A stretch of DNA of 56,621 nt from Anaerocolumna sp. (GCA_029256725.1 JAQSXJ010000025.1:1-56621); one strand, 5' to 3'; shown: positions 1 to 8,806, numbered from the stretch's first letter. The notes: generated by a model from the letters alone, not told the origin. Numbers and translations are program-made.

Positions 1-768
1 GAAACCGGATTTTACGTGGCATACCTGTTGCTATTTTCCGTGTTGACCGGATCGTTTATTACAGCATCTACCATGGCGGCACAAACCATTTCTTCTCTGC
101 TGGATTTTATGAAAGCTATGGTTCCGGCATATTTTATGTCGGTTGCCTTCAGTACCGGAGCAGGTACTTCCATGGTGTATTATCAAACGACATTAGTGTT
201 AATAACTTTTGTAAATGTTTTATTAATAAAGATAATTATCCCCTTGATTAATATATATCTGGTAGTAACGATGGCTAATAATCTGTCCAAGGAAGATATG
301 CTGTCAAAATTTACAGAGCTGCTGGAAACTATAATGAACTGGGGGTTAAAAACGCTCTTAGGAGTCGTAATAGGATTTAATACGGTACAGGGGCTGATAA
401 CGCCTGTATCGGATAAAATAAAGAAATCCATGGTATTAAAAGCTGCAGAATCCATACCCGGTGTGGGAGATATTTTCAGTGGTGCGGCAGAAAGTGTTAT
501 AGGAGCAGGAATATTACTTAAGAATGCCATTGGAGTGGCTGGAGTAGTGGTAATTGTGTCCCTTTGTGCAGTCCCGGTTATAAAACTGGCCGTCATGACA
601 CTGATTTATAAGGTTAGCAGTGCAGCAGTACAGCCAATTTCGGACAAGCGTATGTTAAAGTGTATCTCTGCTTCGGCAGATGCATGTTTGCTGCTGTTAC
701 AGACGGTTTTAGTAGGAGCAATCCTTTTTGTAATAACAATTACAATAGTTGCAGCTACCACTACATAG
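1..768 (+). CDS. spoIIIAE: Stage III sporulation protein AE, 3' part
   Basis: These are the last 255 codons of SpoIIIAE; the window opens inside the gene, so the start lies upstream and the ATG-like codon at 16 is internal. SpoIIIAE is a polytopic membrane component of the SpoIIIA-SpoIIQ complex, the channel by which the mother cell supports the engulfed forespore. The fragment is strongly hydrophobic with several membrane helices, including LVLITFVNVLLIKIIIPL and a C-terminal helix containing LVGAILFVITITIV. The opening residues ETGFYVAYLLLF match my recollection of the family. SpoIIIAF follows after 53 bp in the expected order. Expression is expected in the mother cell under SigE (family knowledge); the operon promoter is outside the window. 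Confidence 0.93.
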   Translation, partial: ETGFYVAYLLLFSVLTGSFITASTMAAQTISSLLDFMKAMVPAYFMSVAFSTGAGTSMVYYQTTLVLITFVNVLLIKIIIPLINIYLVVTMANNLSKEDMLSKFTELLETIMNWGLKTLLGVVIGFNTVQGLITPVSDKIKKSMVLKAAESIPGVGDIFSGAAESVIGAGILLKNAIGVAGVVVIVSLCAVPVIKLAVMTLIYKVSSAAVQPISDKRMLKCISASADACLLLLQTVLVGAILFVITITIVAATTT

Positions 769-821
769 TTCAGTATAAAAACATATTTAAATATGACCGG
801 AGTGGTGGAAAGGAGGTAAGT

Positions 822-1460
822 GTGGATTTTATATATTCCTGGATTAAGGATATTGTAATATTTATGATACTCATCAGTGTGATTACCAATCTAATGGGAA
901 AGAGTTCTTACAAAAAATATATTAACCTTATTTCCGGTATCATCCTGGTCATCTTGGTGATAACGCCTTTGCTCAAAATTTTTCAACTGGATAATACTCT
1001 GGACTATTATTTTACTACCAATTCTTTGACCGCCCAGGCGGGAGAGGTTCAAGATATCAATGAAAAATTCGGAGAACTTGAAAGCAGCAGGCAAGAGGAG
1101 ATAATTACGCAGGTTAAGGCAAAGATAACGGATAAGATAAATGAACTGTTAGAAAAAGAAGATGTGGTGACAGAAAGTATTGAAATCATACTGGAAGGTG
1201 ATGTGAATTCGATCAGTTACGGTAACCTGAAGGGGCTTAATGTAAAGGGGGTGTACAAATCGGCTGTAAATAAAGAGAAGGATAAGGAGGCAATTAAAAT
1301 TGACCGTGTGGAGATAAATCAAATAAATATAAAAAAGGACAATACGACAAAGAAAGATAATATGGATTTTATAAGTCCTGTTGAAATCAAAGCAAAAAAA
1401 ATTCTGTCAGACTTCTATAATTTGGATGCTGATAATATAAATATTAGTATACGGGAGTAG
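822..1460 (+). CDS. spoIIIAF: Stage III sporulation protein AF
   Basis: This 212-residue protein is the SpoIIIAF subunit of the mother-cell SpoIIIA channel complex. Two membrane helices lie near the N terminus (about residues 7-25 and 32-54), followed by a soluble domain that in this family packs on the channel base. The start is taken as GTG 822 because AAGGAGG lies just upstream at 810-816; the open frame extends back to 660 but that part overlaps spoIIIAE. The protein begins VDFIYSWIKDIVIF, a typical SpoIIIAF opening. It lies between spoIIIAE and spoIIIAG in the conserved operon order. The first 160 bp after its stop hold a leader-like structure ahead of spoIIIAG, so spoIIIAG may be controlled separately at translation. 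Confidence 0.92.
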   Translation: MDFIYSWIKDIVIFMILISVITNLMGKSSYKKYINLISGIILVILVITPLLKIFQLDNTLDYYFTTNSLTAQAGEVQDINEKFGELESSRQEEIITQVKAKITDKINELLEKEDVVTESIEIILEGDVNSISYGNLKGLNVKGVYKSAVNKEKDKEAIKIDRVEINQINIKKDNTTKKDNMDFISPVEIKAKKILSDFYNLDADNINISIRE

Positions 1461-1536
1461 TGACTCACAGCTTATCTCCTTTTATACTAAGACTGCTTAT
1501 ATTACAGTAATAGAGCAGTGAGATTATGATAAGGTA

Positions 1537-1620
1537 CCAGTAAACATGCACCCAGATGGGAGCCACCCCTTATAAAGCACTTCCGCAAAAAACAGCTTGC
1601 GGTATGTCGGGAGCCGGAGT
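1537..1620 (+). promoter_or_regulatory. Leader of spoIIIAG with two hairpin/SD modules
   Basis: The 160-bp gap before spoIIIAG holds two copies of the hairpin-SD layout seen elsewhere in this window. The distal copy (1536-1564) ends in AGATGGGAGCC but its stem is decayed and no start codon follows. The proximal copy has a perfect 6-bp stem CCGCAA/TTGCGG (1583-1588 with 1597-1602) followed by GGGAG at 1609-1613 and GGAG at 1615-1618, then ATG 1621. The distal copy aligns at equal length with the leader at 34664-34694. Regulation of translation is inference. Confidence 0.5.
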
Positions 1621-2220
1621 ATGGAAAAAGAAAAGAAAAAAATCACATTGAAGGAAATAGGACCTGCAAGGCTTGTAATGTTACTGATGGCAGGAATATT
1701 TCTGGTGTTATTATCAATCCCTAACCTACCTTCTTTTGATAACAGTACAAAAAAGACTACAGAAAACAGCGGAACTGCCGTTGTTAATACGGTAACGGCT
1801 GGCACCAAAGATGAAACGAAACTTTACGTAACGGATCTGGAAGAGCGTTTGAAGAATGTGTTGATGAAGGTTGAAGGCATCGGCGCAGTGGAAGTGATGA
1901 TTACTTTAAAGGGCTCGAAAGAAGAAATTATCTTAAAGGACGAAGCAAATACCAATGAAAGCGTGAATGAAGCAGACGGGGAGGGCGGAAGCAGGAATAG
2001 TACTAAAACAGAGCAAAATGATACCACCATTATGGTGGAAGGTAGTGATGGAGTAGCAAGACCTTATATACTAAAGGAAATCGAGCCTGAACTGGAAGGC
2101 ATACTTGTAATTGCCCAGGGAGGCGGCAGCGCAGTAATTCAAAGTGAAATAATCGAAGCTGTACAGGTATTATTTGGCGTTCCGTCACATAAAGTTAAAG
2201 TAATGAAAATGAATTCATAA
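1621..2220 (+). CDS. spoIIIAG: Stage III sporulation protein AG
   Basis: This 199-residue protein is SpoIIIAG, which in Bacillus forms a large ring in the intermembrane space as part of the SpoIIIA-SpoIIQ channel and resembles secretion-system ring proteins. One membrane helix (ARLVMLLMAGIFLVLLSIP, about residues 16-34) is followed by a Thr/Ser-rich linker and the ring-building domain, with VEGIGAVEVMITLKG and a C-terminal EGILVIAQGGGSAVIQSEI stretch typical of the family. ATG 1621 is preferred over the upstream TTG 1597 because the TTG falls in the 3' arm of a hairpin and the SD-like GGAG sits just before 1621. SpoIIIAH follows after 21 bp. Confidence 0.92.
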   Translation: MEKEKKKITLKEIGPARLVMLLMAGIFLVLLSIPNLPSFDNSTKKTTENSGTAVVNTVTAGTKDETKLYVTDLEERLKNVLMKVEGIGAVEVMITLKGSKEEIILKDEANTNESVNEADGEGGSRNSTKTEQNDTTIMVEGSDGVARPYILKEIEPELEGILVIAQGGGSAVIQSEIIEAVQVLFGVPSHKVKVMKMNS

Positions 2221-2241
2221 AGATTCTTCAAGGAGGTTAGC

Positions 2242-2955
2242 ATGAAAAATTTATTCAGGAAAAATAATATCATAATTGCGGCACTGGCAATCATGATAAT
2301 AATTGCAGGGTATTTGAATTTTAGCAGTAATAATGATAATTCCCTTAATCTAAGCGATACCAATGATTATGACACAACAGAAGCAACTATGGGAGATGAC
2401 ATATCTGACAGCGATTTCCTTTCACTGGATGACCAGGGAAACTTACTTTCTGATTCTGCACTTGATTTATCAGATGAAGACACTCAGACAGCCGATAATG
2501 CAACAGTGGATGATGCAAAAACAGAAGATACAGCAAACGCTGATGATGCAGAAACCAGCACTCCTGGAGAAGCAGTGCTTGTAAGTACGATTACTTCTTC
2601 TGACTTTTTCTCAGCTACCAAAATAAAGAGAGAGAATACCAGATCTGAAAATTATGAAACCTGTATGGATATTATTAAAGCTGAGAATTTATCAGAAGAA
2701 AATAAGCAGGTTGCTGTAAATGAATTAATGGAAATCGAAAGAATCAGAGATATTGAAACAGCATCTGAGATTATGCTGGAAGCAAAAGGTTTCAGTGATA
2801 CATTAGTATACATGCAGGATAAGAGAGTTGATGTTGTAGTTAATGCTGAAAAGATAACGGAACAGGATCTGGCTCAGATTATGGACGTTGTTAAATCCCA
2901 GACAAAAATGAAAGCAAGTCAGATTTTCGTTAATCCGGCAATTGCCAATGAATAA
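2242..2955 (+). CDS. spoIIIAH: Stage III sporulation protein AH
   Basis: This 237-residue protein is SpoIIIAH, the mother-cell partner that binds forespore SpoIIQ across the engulfment membranes. It has one N-terminal membrane helix (NIIIAALAIMIIIAGYLNF, residues 9-27), then a long acidic, low-complexity linker rich in Asp, Thr and Ala (about residues 30-110), and a C-terminal YscJ/FliF-like domain (about residues 120-235) with NELMEIERIRDIE and QIFVNPAIANE. The linker looks long for the family and very acidic. AAGGAGG at 2230-2236 supports ATG 2242. It is the last gene of the spoIIIA operon and is followed by a good terminator. Confidence 0.92.
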   Translation: MKNLFRKNNIIIAALAIMIIIAGYLNFSSNNDNSLNLSDTNDYDTTEATMGDDISDSDFLSLDDQGNLLSDSALDLSDEDTQTADNATVDDAKTEDTANADDAETSTPGEAVLVSTITSSDFFSATKIKRENTRSENYETCMDIIKAENLSEENKQVAVNELMEIERIRDIETASEIMLEAKGFSDTLVYMQDKRVDVVVNAEKITEQDLAQIMDVVKSQTKMKASQIFVNPAIANE

Positions 2956-3003
2956 TAATTTATTGATAATACTGATTACAGAATAACTACATAAAAGAAG
3001 GAG

Positions 3004-3036
3004 GCTGTTTATCTGTATAGATAGGCAGCTTTTTTT
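3004..3036 (+). terminator. Intrinsic terminator after spoIIIAH
   Basis: A 10-bp stem (3004-3013 with 3020-3029, two G-U pairs, loop TGTATA) is followed by seven T residues. It closes the spoIIIA operon and separates it from the yqhY promoter. Confidence 0.85.
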
Positions 3037-3113
3037 CATTTCATTTAACTCATTGAATGAAGTTTTTAGTAAGGGCAATAATATTGTAAACGGAAAAAGA
3101 TGCATAAAAGGAT

Positions 3114-3141
3114 TTGCAAATAGGCATATTTTTGGTATAAT
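3114..3141 (+). promoter_or_regulatory. SigA-type promoter of yqhY-nusB
   Basis: TTGCAA at 3114-3119 and TATAAT at 3136-3141 are separated by 16 bp, and the -10 is preceded by TG in the extended -10 position. It is correctly placed to transcribe yqhY and probably nusB and the following run. Confidence 0.7.
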
Positions 3142-3199
3142 AGCTTATAGGAATAGTTTGTATAAGAGGCTTATGCCTTAGACTTAGGAGGTAATAAAG

Positions 3200-3586
3200 T
3201 TGGTAAAAGAAGAAAATAGAAACACTTATCAAATACATGCTGACAGTAATGTCGGTGAAGTTCAGATAGCAGACGAAGTAGTTGCCACTATAGCTGCACT
3301 TGCTGCAACAGAAGTAGAAGGAGTTGCTTCCATGAGCGGTAATGCCACCAGGGAACTGGTAAGCAAACTTGGCATGAAAGGCTATTCCAAGGGAGTAAAG
3401 ATTGATGTCAGCGCAGATTCTGTAGCAGTTGATTTATCCCTGGCCTTAAATTACGGATATAGCATACCTCAGACATCCAGGTTGGTACAGGAGAAAGTAA
3501 AGTCCGCCATTGAGAACATGACAGGCTTATCCGTATCAGAAGTGAATGTAAGAATATCCGACGTTAATATCGATAAAAGTAAATAA
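3200..3586 (+). CDS. yqhY: Asp23/Gls24 family protein (YqhY-like)
   Basis: This 128-residue protein belongs to the Asp23/Gls24 envelope-stress family. The motif QIADEVVATIAALAATEVEG near residue 16 and the C-terminal INVRI/VNVRISDV-like strand are family hallmarks. In Bacillus the YqhY paralogue lies between fatty-acid synthesis genes and nusB and is linked to control of acetyl-CoA carboxylase; only the nusB linkage is visible here. Start is TTG 3200, supported by TAGGAGGT at 3185-3192 with normal spacing and the lack of a better start. It has its own promoter and is separated from nusB by a weak hairpin. Confidence 0.88.
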   Translation: MVKEENRNTYQIHADSNVGEVQIADEVVATIAALAATEVEGVASMSGNATRELVSKLGMKGYSKGVKIDVSADSVAVDLSLALNYGYSIPQTSRLVQEKVKSAIENMTGLSVSEVNVRISDVNIDKSK

Positions 3587-3612
3587 GACAAAATAATAGT
3601 ATGAATCCTATG

Positions 3613-3646
3613 CAGCCCTTAGATATATCCTATTTAAGGGTTGTTT
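3613..3646 (+). terminator. Weak hairpin between yqhY and nusB
   Basis: A 9-bp stem (CAGCCCTTA 3613-3621 with TAAGGGTTG 3635-3643, one G-U pair) is followed by only TTT. It could be a leaky terminator or mRNA-processing hairpin; readthrough into nusB is likely because no promoter is evident after it. Confidence 0.35.
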
Positions 3647-3682
3647 ATGCGTTAATGTGCAGTGAAGAAAGGTTGGTTACAG

Positions 3683-4087
3683 ATGAATAGAAGAGAAATA
3701 AGGGAGCATTTGTTCCGAATGCTGTTCCGTAAGGATTTCCATGAGGAAAATGAAATGACGGAGCAGATAGATTTGTATTTTGAATCCTTAGAAGAACCTA
3801 AGGAGGAAGATCTGTTATATTTAAAAGAGCGTTTCGGAAAAATACTACTCAAGCTGCCGGAAAGTGATGAATTACTGAGTGAAATCTCCAGCGGATGGAA
3901 ATTAAGCCGTATGGGTAAGGTGGATCTTACGATATTAAGACTTGCAGTGTTTGAAATAAAATTTGATGATGAAGTACCAACCAAGGTTGCCATTAATGAA
4001 GCAGTAGAGATAGCCAAACTCTTTGGTGGAGACTCCTCAGGAGCCTTTGTAAACGGAGTCCTGGCTAAGTTAGCGAAAGAATTATAA
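3683..4087 (+). CDS. nusB: Transcription antitermination factor NusB
   Basis: This 134-residue protein is NusB, an all-helical RNA-binding protein that joins the NusA/NusG/S10 antitermination complex on rRNA operons. It begins MNRREIREHLFRMLF, the usual NusB opening, and has the C-terminal KVDLTILRLAVFEIKFDDEV and NEAVEIAKLFGGD blocks. Length is normal. ATG 3683 is chosen over the in-frame GTG 3662 because the latter precedes the AAAGG ribosome-binding site and adds non-family residues. xseA follows after about 100 bp that contain a leader hairpin. Confidence 0.92.
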   Translation: MNRREIREHLFRMLFRKDFHEENEMTEQIDLYFESLEEPKEEDLLYLKERFGKILLKLPESDELLSEISSGWKLSRMGKVDLTILRLAVFEIKFDDEVPTKVAINEAVEIAKLFGGDSSGAFVNGVLAKLAKEL

Positions 4088-4153
4088 TACAAATTCACAT
4101 GAAGTTGCAGATAATCAACTACTGAATATTACAAAGTGAGCTATTGCAACAGT

Positions 4154-4193
4154 TTGATTTGTATGTGCGCTTTGGCGTACAAATGGAGGTATT
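4154..4193 (+). promoter_or_regulatory. Hairpin-SD leader of xseA
   Basis: TGATTT at 4155-4160 is followed by stem GTGCGC (4165-4170), loop TTTG, stem GCGTAC (4175-4180, one G-U), then AAATGGAGG (4181-4189) and ATG 4194. The arrangement matches other leaders in this window (34643, 49328, 54106, 55022). The stem directly abuts the extended SD. Confidence 0.5.
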
Positions 4194-5408
4194 ATGAGCA
4201 ATATCTATACGATAACCCAGGTAAATACCTATATAAAGAACCTCTTTATCAAAGACTATAATCTAAACAATATCTATATAAAAGGCGAAGTCTCCAATTG
4301 TAAATACCATAGCTCCGGACATATCTATTTTACTTTAAAGGATACAGGAGGACAAATGGCCTGCGTTATGTTTGCCGGGCAGAGAGGCGGACTTGCCTTT
4401 ACATTAAAAGAAGGTCAGAGTGTTATAGCCTTAGGACAGATAAGTGTCTATGAAAGAGACGGAAAATATCAGCTTTATGCGAAGGAAATAATTGAAGAAG
4501 GACTGGGTCTTCTCTATCAAAAGTATGAGCAATTGAAAGAAATGCTTGAGAAGGAAGGCTTGTTCCAGACTGAACATAAGAAGCAGATTCCTGCTTATCC
4601 GAAAGCCATCGGCATCGTTACTGCCAGAACTGGAGCTGCTATACAGGATATTATTAATATAGCCGGAAGGCGTAATCCATATGTTCAGCTGTATCTGTAC
4701 CCTGCCCAGGTTCAGGGAGAGGGAGCGGCAAAAACAATAGTGGCAGGTATCAAAGCCTTGGAAAAGAAAGGTGTCGATACTATCATTGTCGGGCGTGGCG
4801 GTGGTTCCATTGAGGACTTGTGGGCTTTTAATGAAGAAATTGTTGCAAGAGCTATCTATCAATGCAGCATTCCCATAATATCTGCTGTTGGTCATGAAAC
4901 TGATGTAACGATTGCAGATTTTGTTTCGGATTTAAGAGCACCGACGCCTTCAGCGGCAGCAGAATTGGCTGTTCCAGACTTACGAGCTTTATTGTATGAA
5001 ATGGATAAGATTAAGAATACTCTTAACAGGAGTATTAGTGTGAAAGTATCGCTTAGCCGAAAGGAGCTGGAAAGTCTTAATCTAAGACTTGAGCACTTAA
5101 GTCCGATATATCAGATCAGGCAGAAACGGCAGCAGCTTATGGATAACGAACAAATGCTTTTGCAGCTTATCAATCGTAAAGTAACTGCCAGAAGACATAT
5201 GTTAGAACTATATATAGAGAAATTTGAGGGATTGTCACCTCTTAAGAAATTGAATAAAGGGTATTCCCTTGTAGTAAATAAGGAAAACCGAATTATAAAC
5301 AGTATAACGAAAACAACGGCTGGTGACGTATTAAGAATCAGTGTTACGGATGGAGATATCATTGCAGAAGTTTCTGAATTAAAAGAAGTTATGAGACCGG
5401 GAAAATGA
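4194..5408 (+). CDS. xseA: Exodeoxyribonuclease VII large subunit
   Basis: This 404-residue protein is the catalytic large subunit of exonuclease VII, which degrades single-stranded DNA to oligonucleotides together with several XseB subunits. The N-terminal OB fold (IKGEVSNCKYHSSGHIYFTL, about residues 26-45) is followed by the catalytic domain with GIVTARTGAAIQDI (about residue 140), VGRGGGSIEDLWAFNEE (about residue 200) and AVGHETDVTIADFVSDLRAP (about residue 231). The C-terminal coiled coil that binds XseB follows. Length is typical. ATG 4194 has GGAGG at 4185-4189. xseB lies about 210 bp downstream, a wider gap than usual. Confidence 0.95.
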   Translation: MSNIYTITQVNTYIKNLFIKDYNLNNIYIKGEVSNCKYHSSGHIYFTLKDTGGQMACVMFAGQRGGLAFTLKEGQSVIALGQISVYERDGKYQLYAKEIIEEGLGLLYQKYEQLKEMLEKEGLFQTEHKKQIPAYPKAIGIVTARTGAAIQDIINIAGRRNPYVQLYLYPAQVQGEGAAKTIVAGIKALEKKGVDTIIVGRGGGSIEDLWAFNEEIVARAIYQCSIPIISAVGHETDVTIADFVSDLRAPTPSAAAELAVPDLRALLYEMDKIKNTLNRSISVKVSLSRKELESLNLRLEHLSPIYQIRQKRQQLMDNEQMLLQLINRKVTARRHMLELYIEKFEGLSPLKKLNKGYSLVVNKENRIINSITKTTAGDVLRISVTDGDIIAEVSELKEVMRPGK

Positions 5409-5621
5409 TAATACTGTAAACTTTTCATATGAAATAAATCAGTTTAAATTGACAAACATATAGTAATACAGTTGTTTTAGTAACGAAGGTCTTACATACA
5501 ATAAGGGAGCGTTCGCCTCAGTTATTTTGAGAATAGGAATATGTGAAATAAAATATTCCACACGCAAATTTCTGCCTGTGACCCTATGTTTGCAGGCTGT
5601 GAGAAAGGCATGGTTATTAAT

Positions 5622-5822
5622 ATGAAAGAAAAAGAAAATAAGCTTGAACAGTCATTTCTGGAACTGAATGATATTATAAAGAAGCTGGAATCAGAGGATA
5701 TCTCACTTGAAGATTCCTTTTCTTTATATCAGGAAGGAATGAAATTATTAAAAAGCTGTAACGAATCCATAGATAGAGTGGAGAAGCAGCTTATTGTTTT
5801 AGGTGAAGCGAAAGAAGAATAA
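5622..5822 (+). CDS. xseB: Exodeoxyribonuclease VII small subunit
   Basis: This 66-residue protein is XseB, the small subunit that wraps the XseA coiled coil in exonuclease VII. It contains the family pattern LEQSFLELNDIIKKLESED, then SLEDSFSLYQEGMKLLKSC, predicted as two helices. The start is uncertain: ATG 5622 gives the normal protein, ATG 5610 lies 1 nt after the only SD-like GAGAAAGG (5601-5608), and a GTTTG-region ATG at 5586 would add 12 residues. The 5' gap of about 210 bp contains a 5-bp GCCTG/CAGGC stem but no clear promoter. ispA follows after 44 bp. Confidence 0.87.
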   Translation: MKEKENKLEQSFLELNDIIKKLESEDISLEDSFSLYQEGMKLLKSCNESIDRVEKQLIVLGEAKEE

Positions 5823-5866
5823 AAGGAAAAACGAATAAAAGGGCAGAAGTGGGAGGAAAGTATAGA

Positions 5867-6781
5867 ATGGAAGTATTTAGCGGAATGCGTCAGGAACATA
5901 AAGCATATATTGACCGGGTAATTAACTTATTTCTGCCCGATGGCAATGAACCTCAGAAGAAGATCTATGAGGCAATGAGTTACAGTGTACTTGCAGGAGG
6001 GAAGCGCTTAAGGCCGATTTTGATGCTGTCAGCATTTGATATGTTTGAAGGCGATGACCGAGGGGTAGTGGAACCGTTTATGACTGCGATTGAAATGATT
6101 CACACTTATTCCCTGGTACATGACGATCTTCCTGCAATGGACAACGATGAATACCGCCGAGGAAGAAAGACTACTCATGCTGTTTACGGGGAAGCCTTAG
6201 GGATATTAACCGGAGATGCATTGCTTAATAATGCTTTTGAAACAGCTTGCGAAGCATTTCAAAAAGGTAAATATTTAGAGCGAATTGCAAGAGCGCTGTC
6301 CGTACTTGGAGCGAAGTCCGGAATACACGGCATGTTAGGCGGCCAGGTAGTTGATATGGAAGGATTTTCAGAAAGATTAACAGGAGCATCAAAAGAAGAA
6401 TTAAAAAGCCGTCTTGACTATATGTACCAATTAAAAACAGGAGCATTACTGGAAGCTTCCCTGACTATTGGTGCTATATTAGCCGGTGCGACTGATGAGG
6501 AAATTGATAAAGTGGAACAGCTGGGAGGAATTATCGGTCTTGCCTTTCAGATTCAGGATGATATCCTGGATGTTACATCTACAACAGAAGTTCTTGGAAA
6601 ACCGGTTCTTAGTGATGAGAAGAATAACAAGTTGACCTACGTCAGTCTTCTAGGCATCGAGAAAAGCCGTAAAGAAGTGGAAGAACTTACGAAAGAGGGG
6701 CTCCTTATCCTGCAAAACTTAAACCGGGACTCTGCATTTTTAGAGGAACTATTAATAAGCCTTGTAAGCAGGGAGTTTTAA
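5867..6781 (+). CDS. ispA: Farnesyl/geranyl diphosphate synthase
   Basis: This 304-residue polyprenyl synthase condenses dimethylallyl or geranyl diphosphate with isopentenyl diphosphate to make C15 (or C10) precursors. The first Asp-rich motif DDLPAMDND lies near residue 85 and the second is QIQDDILDVT near residue 225; the LAGGKRLRP motif near residue 45 binds IPP. ATG 5867 is chosen because GGGAGG at 5851-5856 precedes it; an upstream GTG at 5849 overlaps that SD. It is flanked by xseB and dxs, so two isoprenoid genes sit together. Product chain length is inferred from family, not shown. Confidence 0.92.
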   Translation: MEVFSGMRQEHKAYIDRVINLFLPDGNEPQKKIYEAMSYSVLAGGKRLRPILMLSAFDMFEGDDRGVVEPFMTAIEMIHTYSLVHDDLPAMDNDEYRRGRKTTHAVYGEALGILTGDALLNNAFETACEAFQKGKYLERIARALSVLGAKSGIHGMLGGQVVDMEGFSERLTGASKEELKSRLDYMYQLKTGALLEASLTIGAILAGATDEEIDKVEQLGGIIGLAFQIQDDILDVTSTTEVLGKPVLSDEKNNKLTYVSLLGIEKSRKEVEELTKEGLLILQNLNRDSAFLEELLISLVSREF

Positions 6782-6814
6782 TGATTATGTTAAATTGGAA
6801 AAGAAGGTGAAACA

Positions 6815-8734
6815 GTGGCAGGTGCGCTGGAGCTTATAAATGAAGCCAACGATATAAAAAAGATAAAACCATCAGATTACAATATTCTGGCGGAGGAAAT
6901 ACGCGAGTATTTAATTGAAAATATTAGTAAGACAGGAGGACATCTTGCCTCCAATTTAGGAACCGTGGAATTGACCATGGCTCTTCATCTCTATCTGAAC
7001 TTCCCGAAAGATAAGCTTATATGGGATGTGGGACATCAGGCATATACCCATAAACTTTTAACAGGCAGGAAGAATGAATTCAACAGCCTTCGAACTTTTG
7101 AAGGTCTAAGTGGTTTTCCGAAAAGAAAAGAAAGCTGCTGCGACAGCTTTGATACCGGACACAGTTCCACTTCAATTTCTGCTGCAATGGGCTTAGTTCA
7201 GGCAAGGGATATAAAAGGCACGAACGAAAGAGTTGTGGCAGTTATCGGCGATGGAGCCTTATCAGGCGGTATGGCCTTTGAAGCCTTGAACAATGCGGCT
7301 GCCTTGAAATCAAATCTTACAATAATACTAAATGATAATAAAATGTCCATTTCTGAAAATGTAGGAGGAATGGCCAATTACCTTGGTAAATTGCGTACTG
7401 GGGATAAATATATTAATTTAAAACACAAAGTAGAGAAAGCACTTAACAATGTTCCGGGAGTGGGACATATAATAGCAGATAAAGTGAGAAAATCAAAGGA
7501 CTCCATCAAACGCCTGGTAATCCCCGGGATGCTGTTTGAAGATATGGGACTTACTTATATAGGACCGATTGACGGCCATAACCTGAATGAGTTACAGATG
7601 GCTCTTTCAAGTGCTTCAAAAGCCAGGAAGGCGGTTATTGTTCATGTGGTTACACAAAAAGGAAGAGGATATAAACCGGCTGAGAAGAATCCAAGCCAAT
7701 TTCATGGTGTGGAAGCTTTCGATGTCAAAACCGGTAAAAATATAAAAGCTAAAAAAGGAGCTGCTTATACAGAAATTTTTTCAGAGGCAGTTCTGGAACT
7801 TGGTGAGAAACATCAGGACTTGGTTGCAATTACAGCGGCTATGCCAAGCGGTACAGGTCTGAATCAATTCAAAAATAAATATCCCGATCGTTTTTTTGAT
7901 GTGGGTATTGCAGAAGAGCATGCTGTCACTTTTGCAGCAGGTCTTGCTGCCGGCGGTATGAAGCCTGTCGTTGCAATCTATTCTACTTTTTTACAGCGGG
8001 CATATGATCAGATAGTGCATGATGTCTGTATTGGTGCGCTTCCTGTGATATTTGCTATAGACCGTGCCGGGTTAGTGGGAAATGACGGAGAGACGCATCA
8101 GGGTATATTTGATATTTCCTATTTAGCCCATATACCGAATCTAACCATAATGGCACCAAAGAACGGTAAAGAATTAAAAGAAATGCTTGATTTTGCTTAT
8201 AATTTCAACGGTCCCACTGCCATACGCTATCCAAGAGGGAAAGCATATGATGGCCTAAAGGAGTTTGATGCTCCTATTGTATATGGAAAAAGTGAGATAT
8301 TGTACAACAGTTCTATGGCAGATGAAAGTGCAGAAGCAAGAAGTAAGCGTATACTAATTCTTGCTGCCGGAAGTATGGTGGAGACCGGAGAAGAAGTATA
8401 TAATTCTTTGATAAAGGATGGTTTGGAAGTTACATTTGTAAATATACGTTTCCTTAAGCCTTTTGATATGGATATGCTGCAAGAAATGGCTAAGAGCCAC
8501 AGCACATGGATCACAATGGAAGAAAATGTCCGAAGAGGCGGCTTCGGTGAAATGGTGGCTGGATACTTAGTGGATCAGGAATTACGAGATATAAAACTAC
8601 TAAATATATCCCTGCCAGACCAGTTTATTGAGCAGGGTGATGTTGCTGTATTGAAGGAGAAACTTGAATTTGACGCAGTTTCTCTGGTGAATCGTATCAA
8701 GCATTTTGTAGGAAGCAGCAATAATCTTTTATAG
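6815..8734 (+). CDS. dxs: 1-Deoxy-D-xylulose-5-phosphate synthase
   Basis: This 639-residue thiamine-diphosphate enzyme joins pyruvate and glyceraldehyde 3-phosphate to make DXP, the first step of the MEP isoprenoid pathway. Visible are the ThDP-binding GDGALSGGMAFEALNNA stretch (about residue 145), DGHN (about residue 254), the conserved GIAEEHAVTFAAGLA (about residue 364) and THQGIFDISYL (about residue 427). Length matches the family. The start is GTG 6815 with AAGGTG upstream at 6804-6809. It follows ispA by 33 bp and is probably co-transcribed. A perfect inverted repeat follows the gene. Confidence 0.95.
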   Translation: MAGALELINEANDIKKIKPSDYNILAEEIREYLIENISKTGGHLASNLGTVELTMALHLYLNFPKDKLIWDVGHQAYTHKLLTGRKNEFNSLRTFEGLSGFPKRKESCCDSFDTGHSSTSISAAMGLVQARDIKGTNERVVAVIGDGALSGGMAFEALNNAAALKSNLTIILNDNKMSISENVGGMANYLGKLRTGDKYINLKHKVEKALNNVPGVGHIIADKVRKSKDSIKRLVIPGMLFEDMGLTYIGPIDGHNLNELQMALSSASKARKAVIVHVVTQKGRGYKPAEKNPSQFHGVEAFDVKTGKNIKAKKGAAYTEIFSEAVLELGEKHQDLVAITAAMPSGTGLNQFKNKYPDRFFDVGIAEEHAVTFAAGLAAGGMKPVVAIYSTFLQRAYDQIVHDVCIGALPVIFAIDRAGLVGNDGETHQGIFDISYLAHIPNLTIMAPKNGKELKEMLDFAYNFNGPTAIRYPRGKAYDGLKEFDAPIVYGKSEILYNSSMADESAEARSKRILILAAGSMVETGEEVYNSLIKDGLEVTFVNIRFLKPFDMDMLQEMAKSHSTWITMEENVRRGGFGEMVAGYLVDQELRDIKLLNISLPDQFIEQGDVAVLKEKLEFDAVSLVNRIKHFVGSSNNLL

Positions 8735-8766
8735 ACTGTAAATATTACTAAAAAACTGTAATATAT

Positions 8767-8806
8767 TTGGGAGGGTTAAAAGTGAGAGCCGTTTTAACCC
8801 TCCCAA
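8767..8806 (+). terminator. Perfect 15-bp hairpin after dxs
   Basis: Arms 8767-8781 and 8792-8806 are exactly complementary over 15 bp with a 10-nt loop. There is no T-tract on either side, so it may act as a terminator only weakly, or as an mRNA 3'-end stabiliser. Confidence 0.5.

Noticed and set aside
183..596. 137-codon open frame antisense to spoIIIAE
   Set aside because: It is a shadow of a well-supported gene, lacks an SD and has low-complexity composition.
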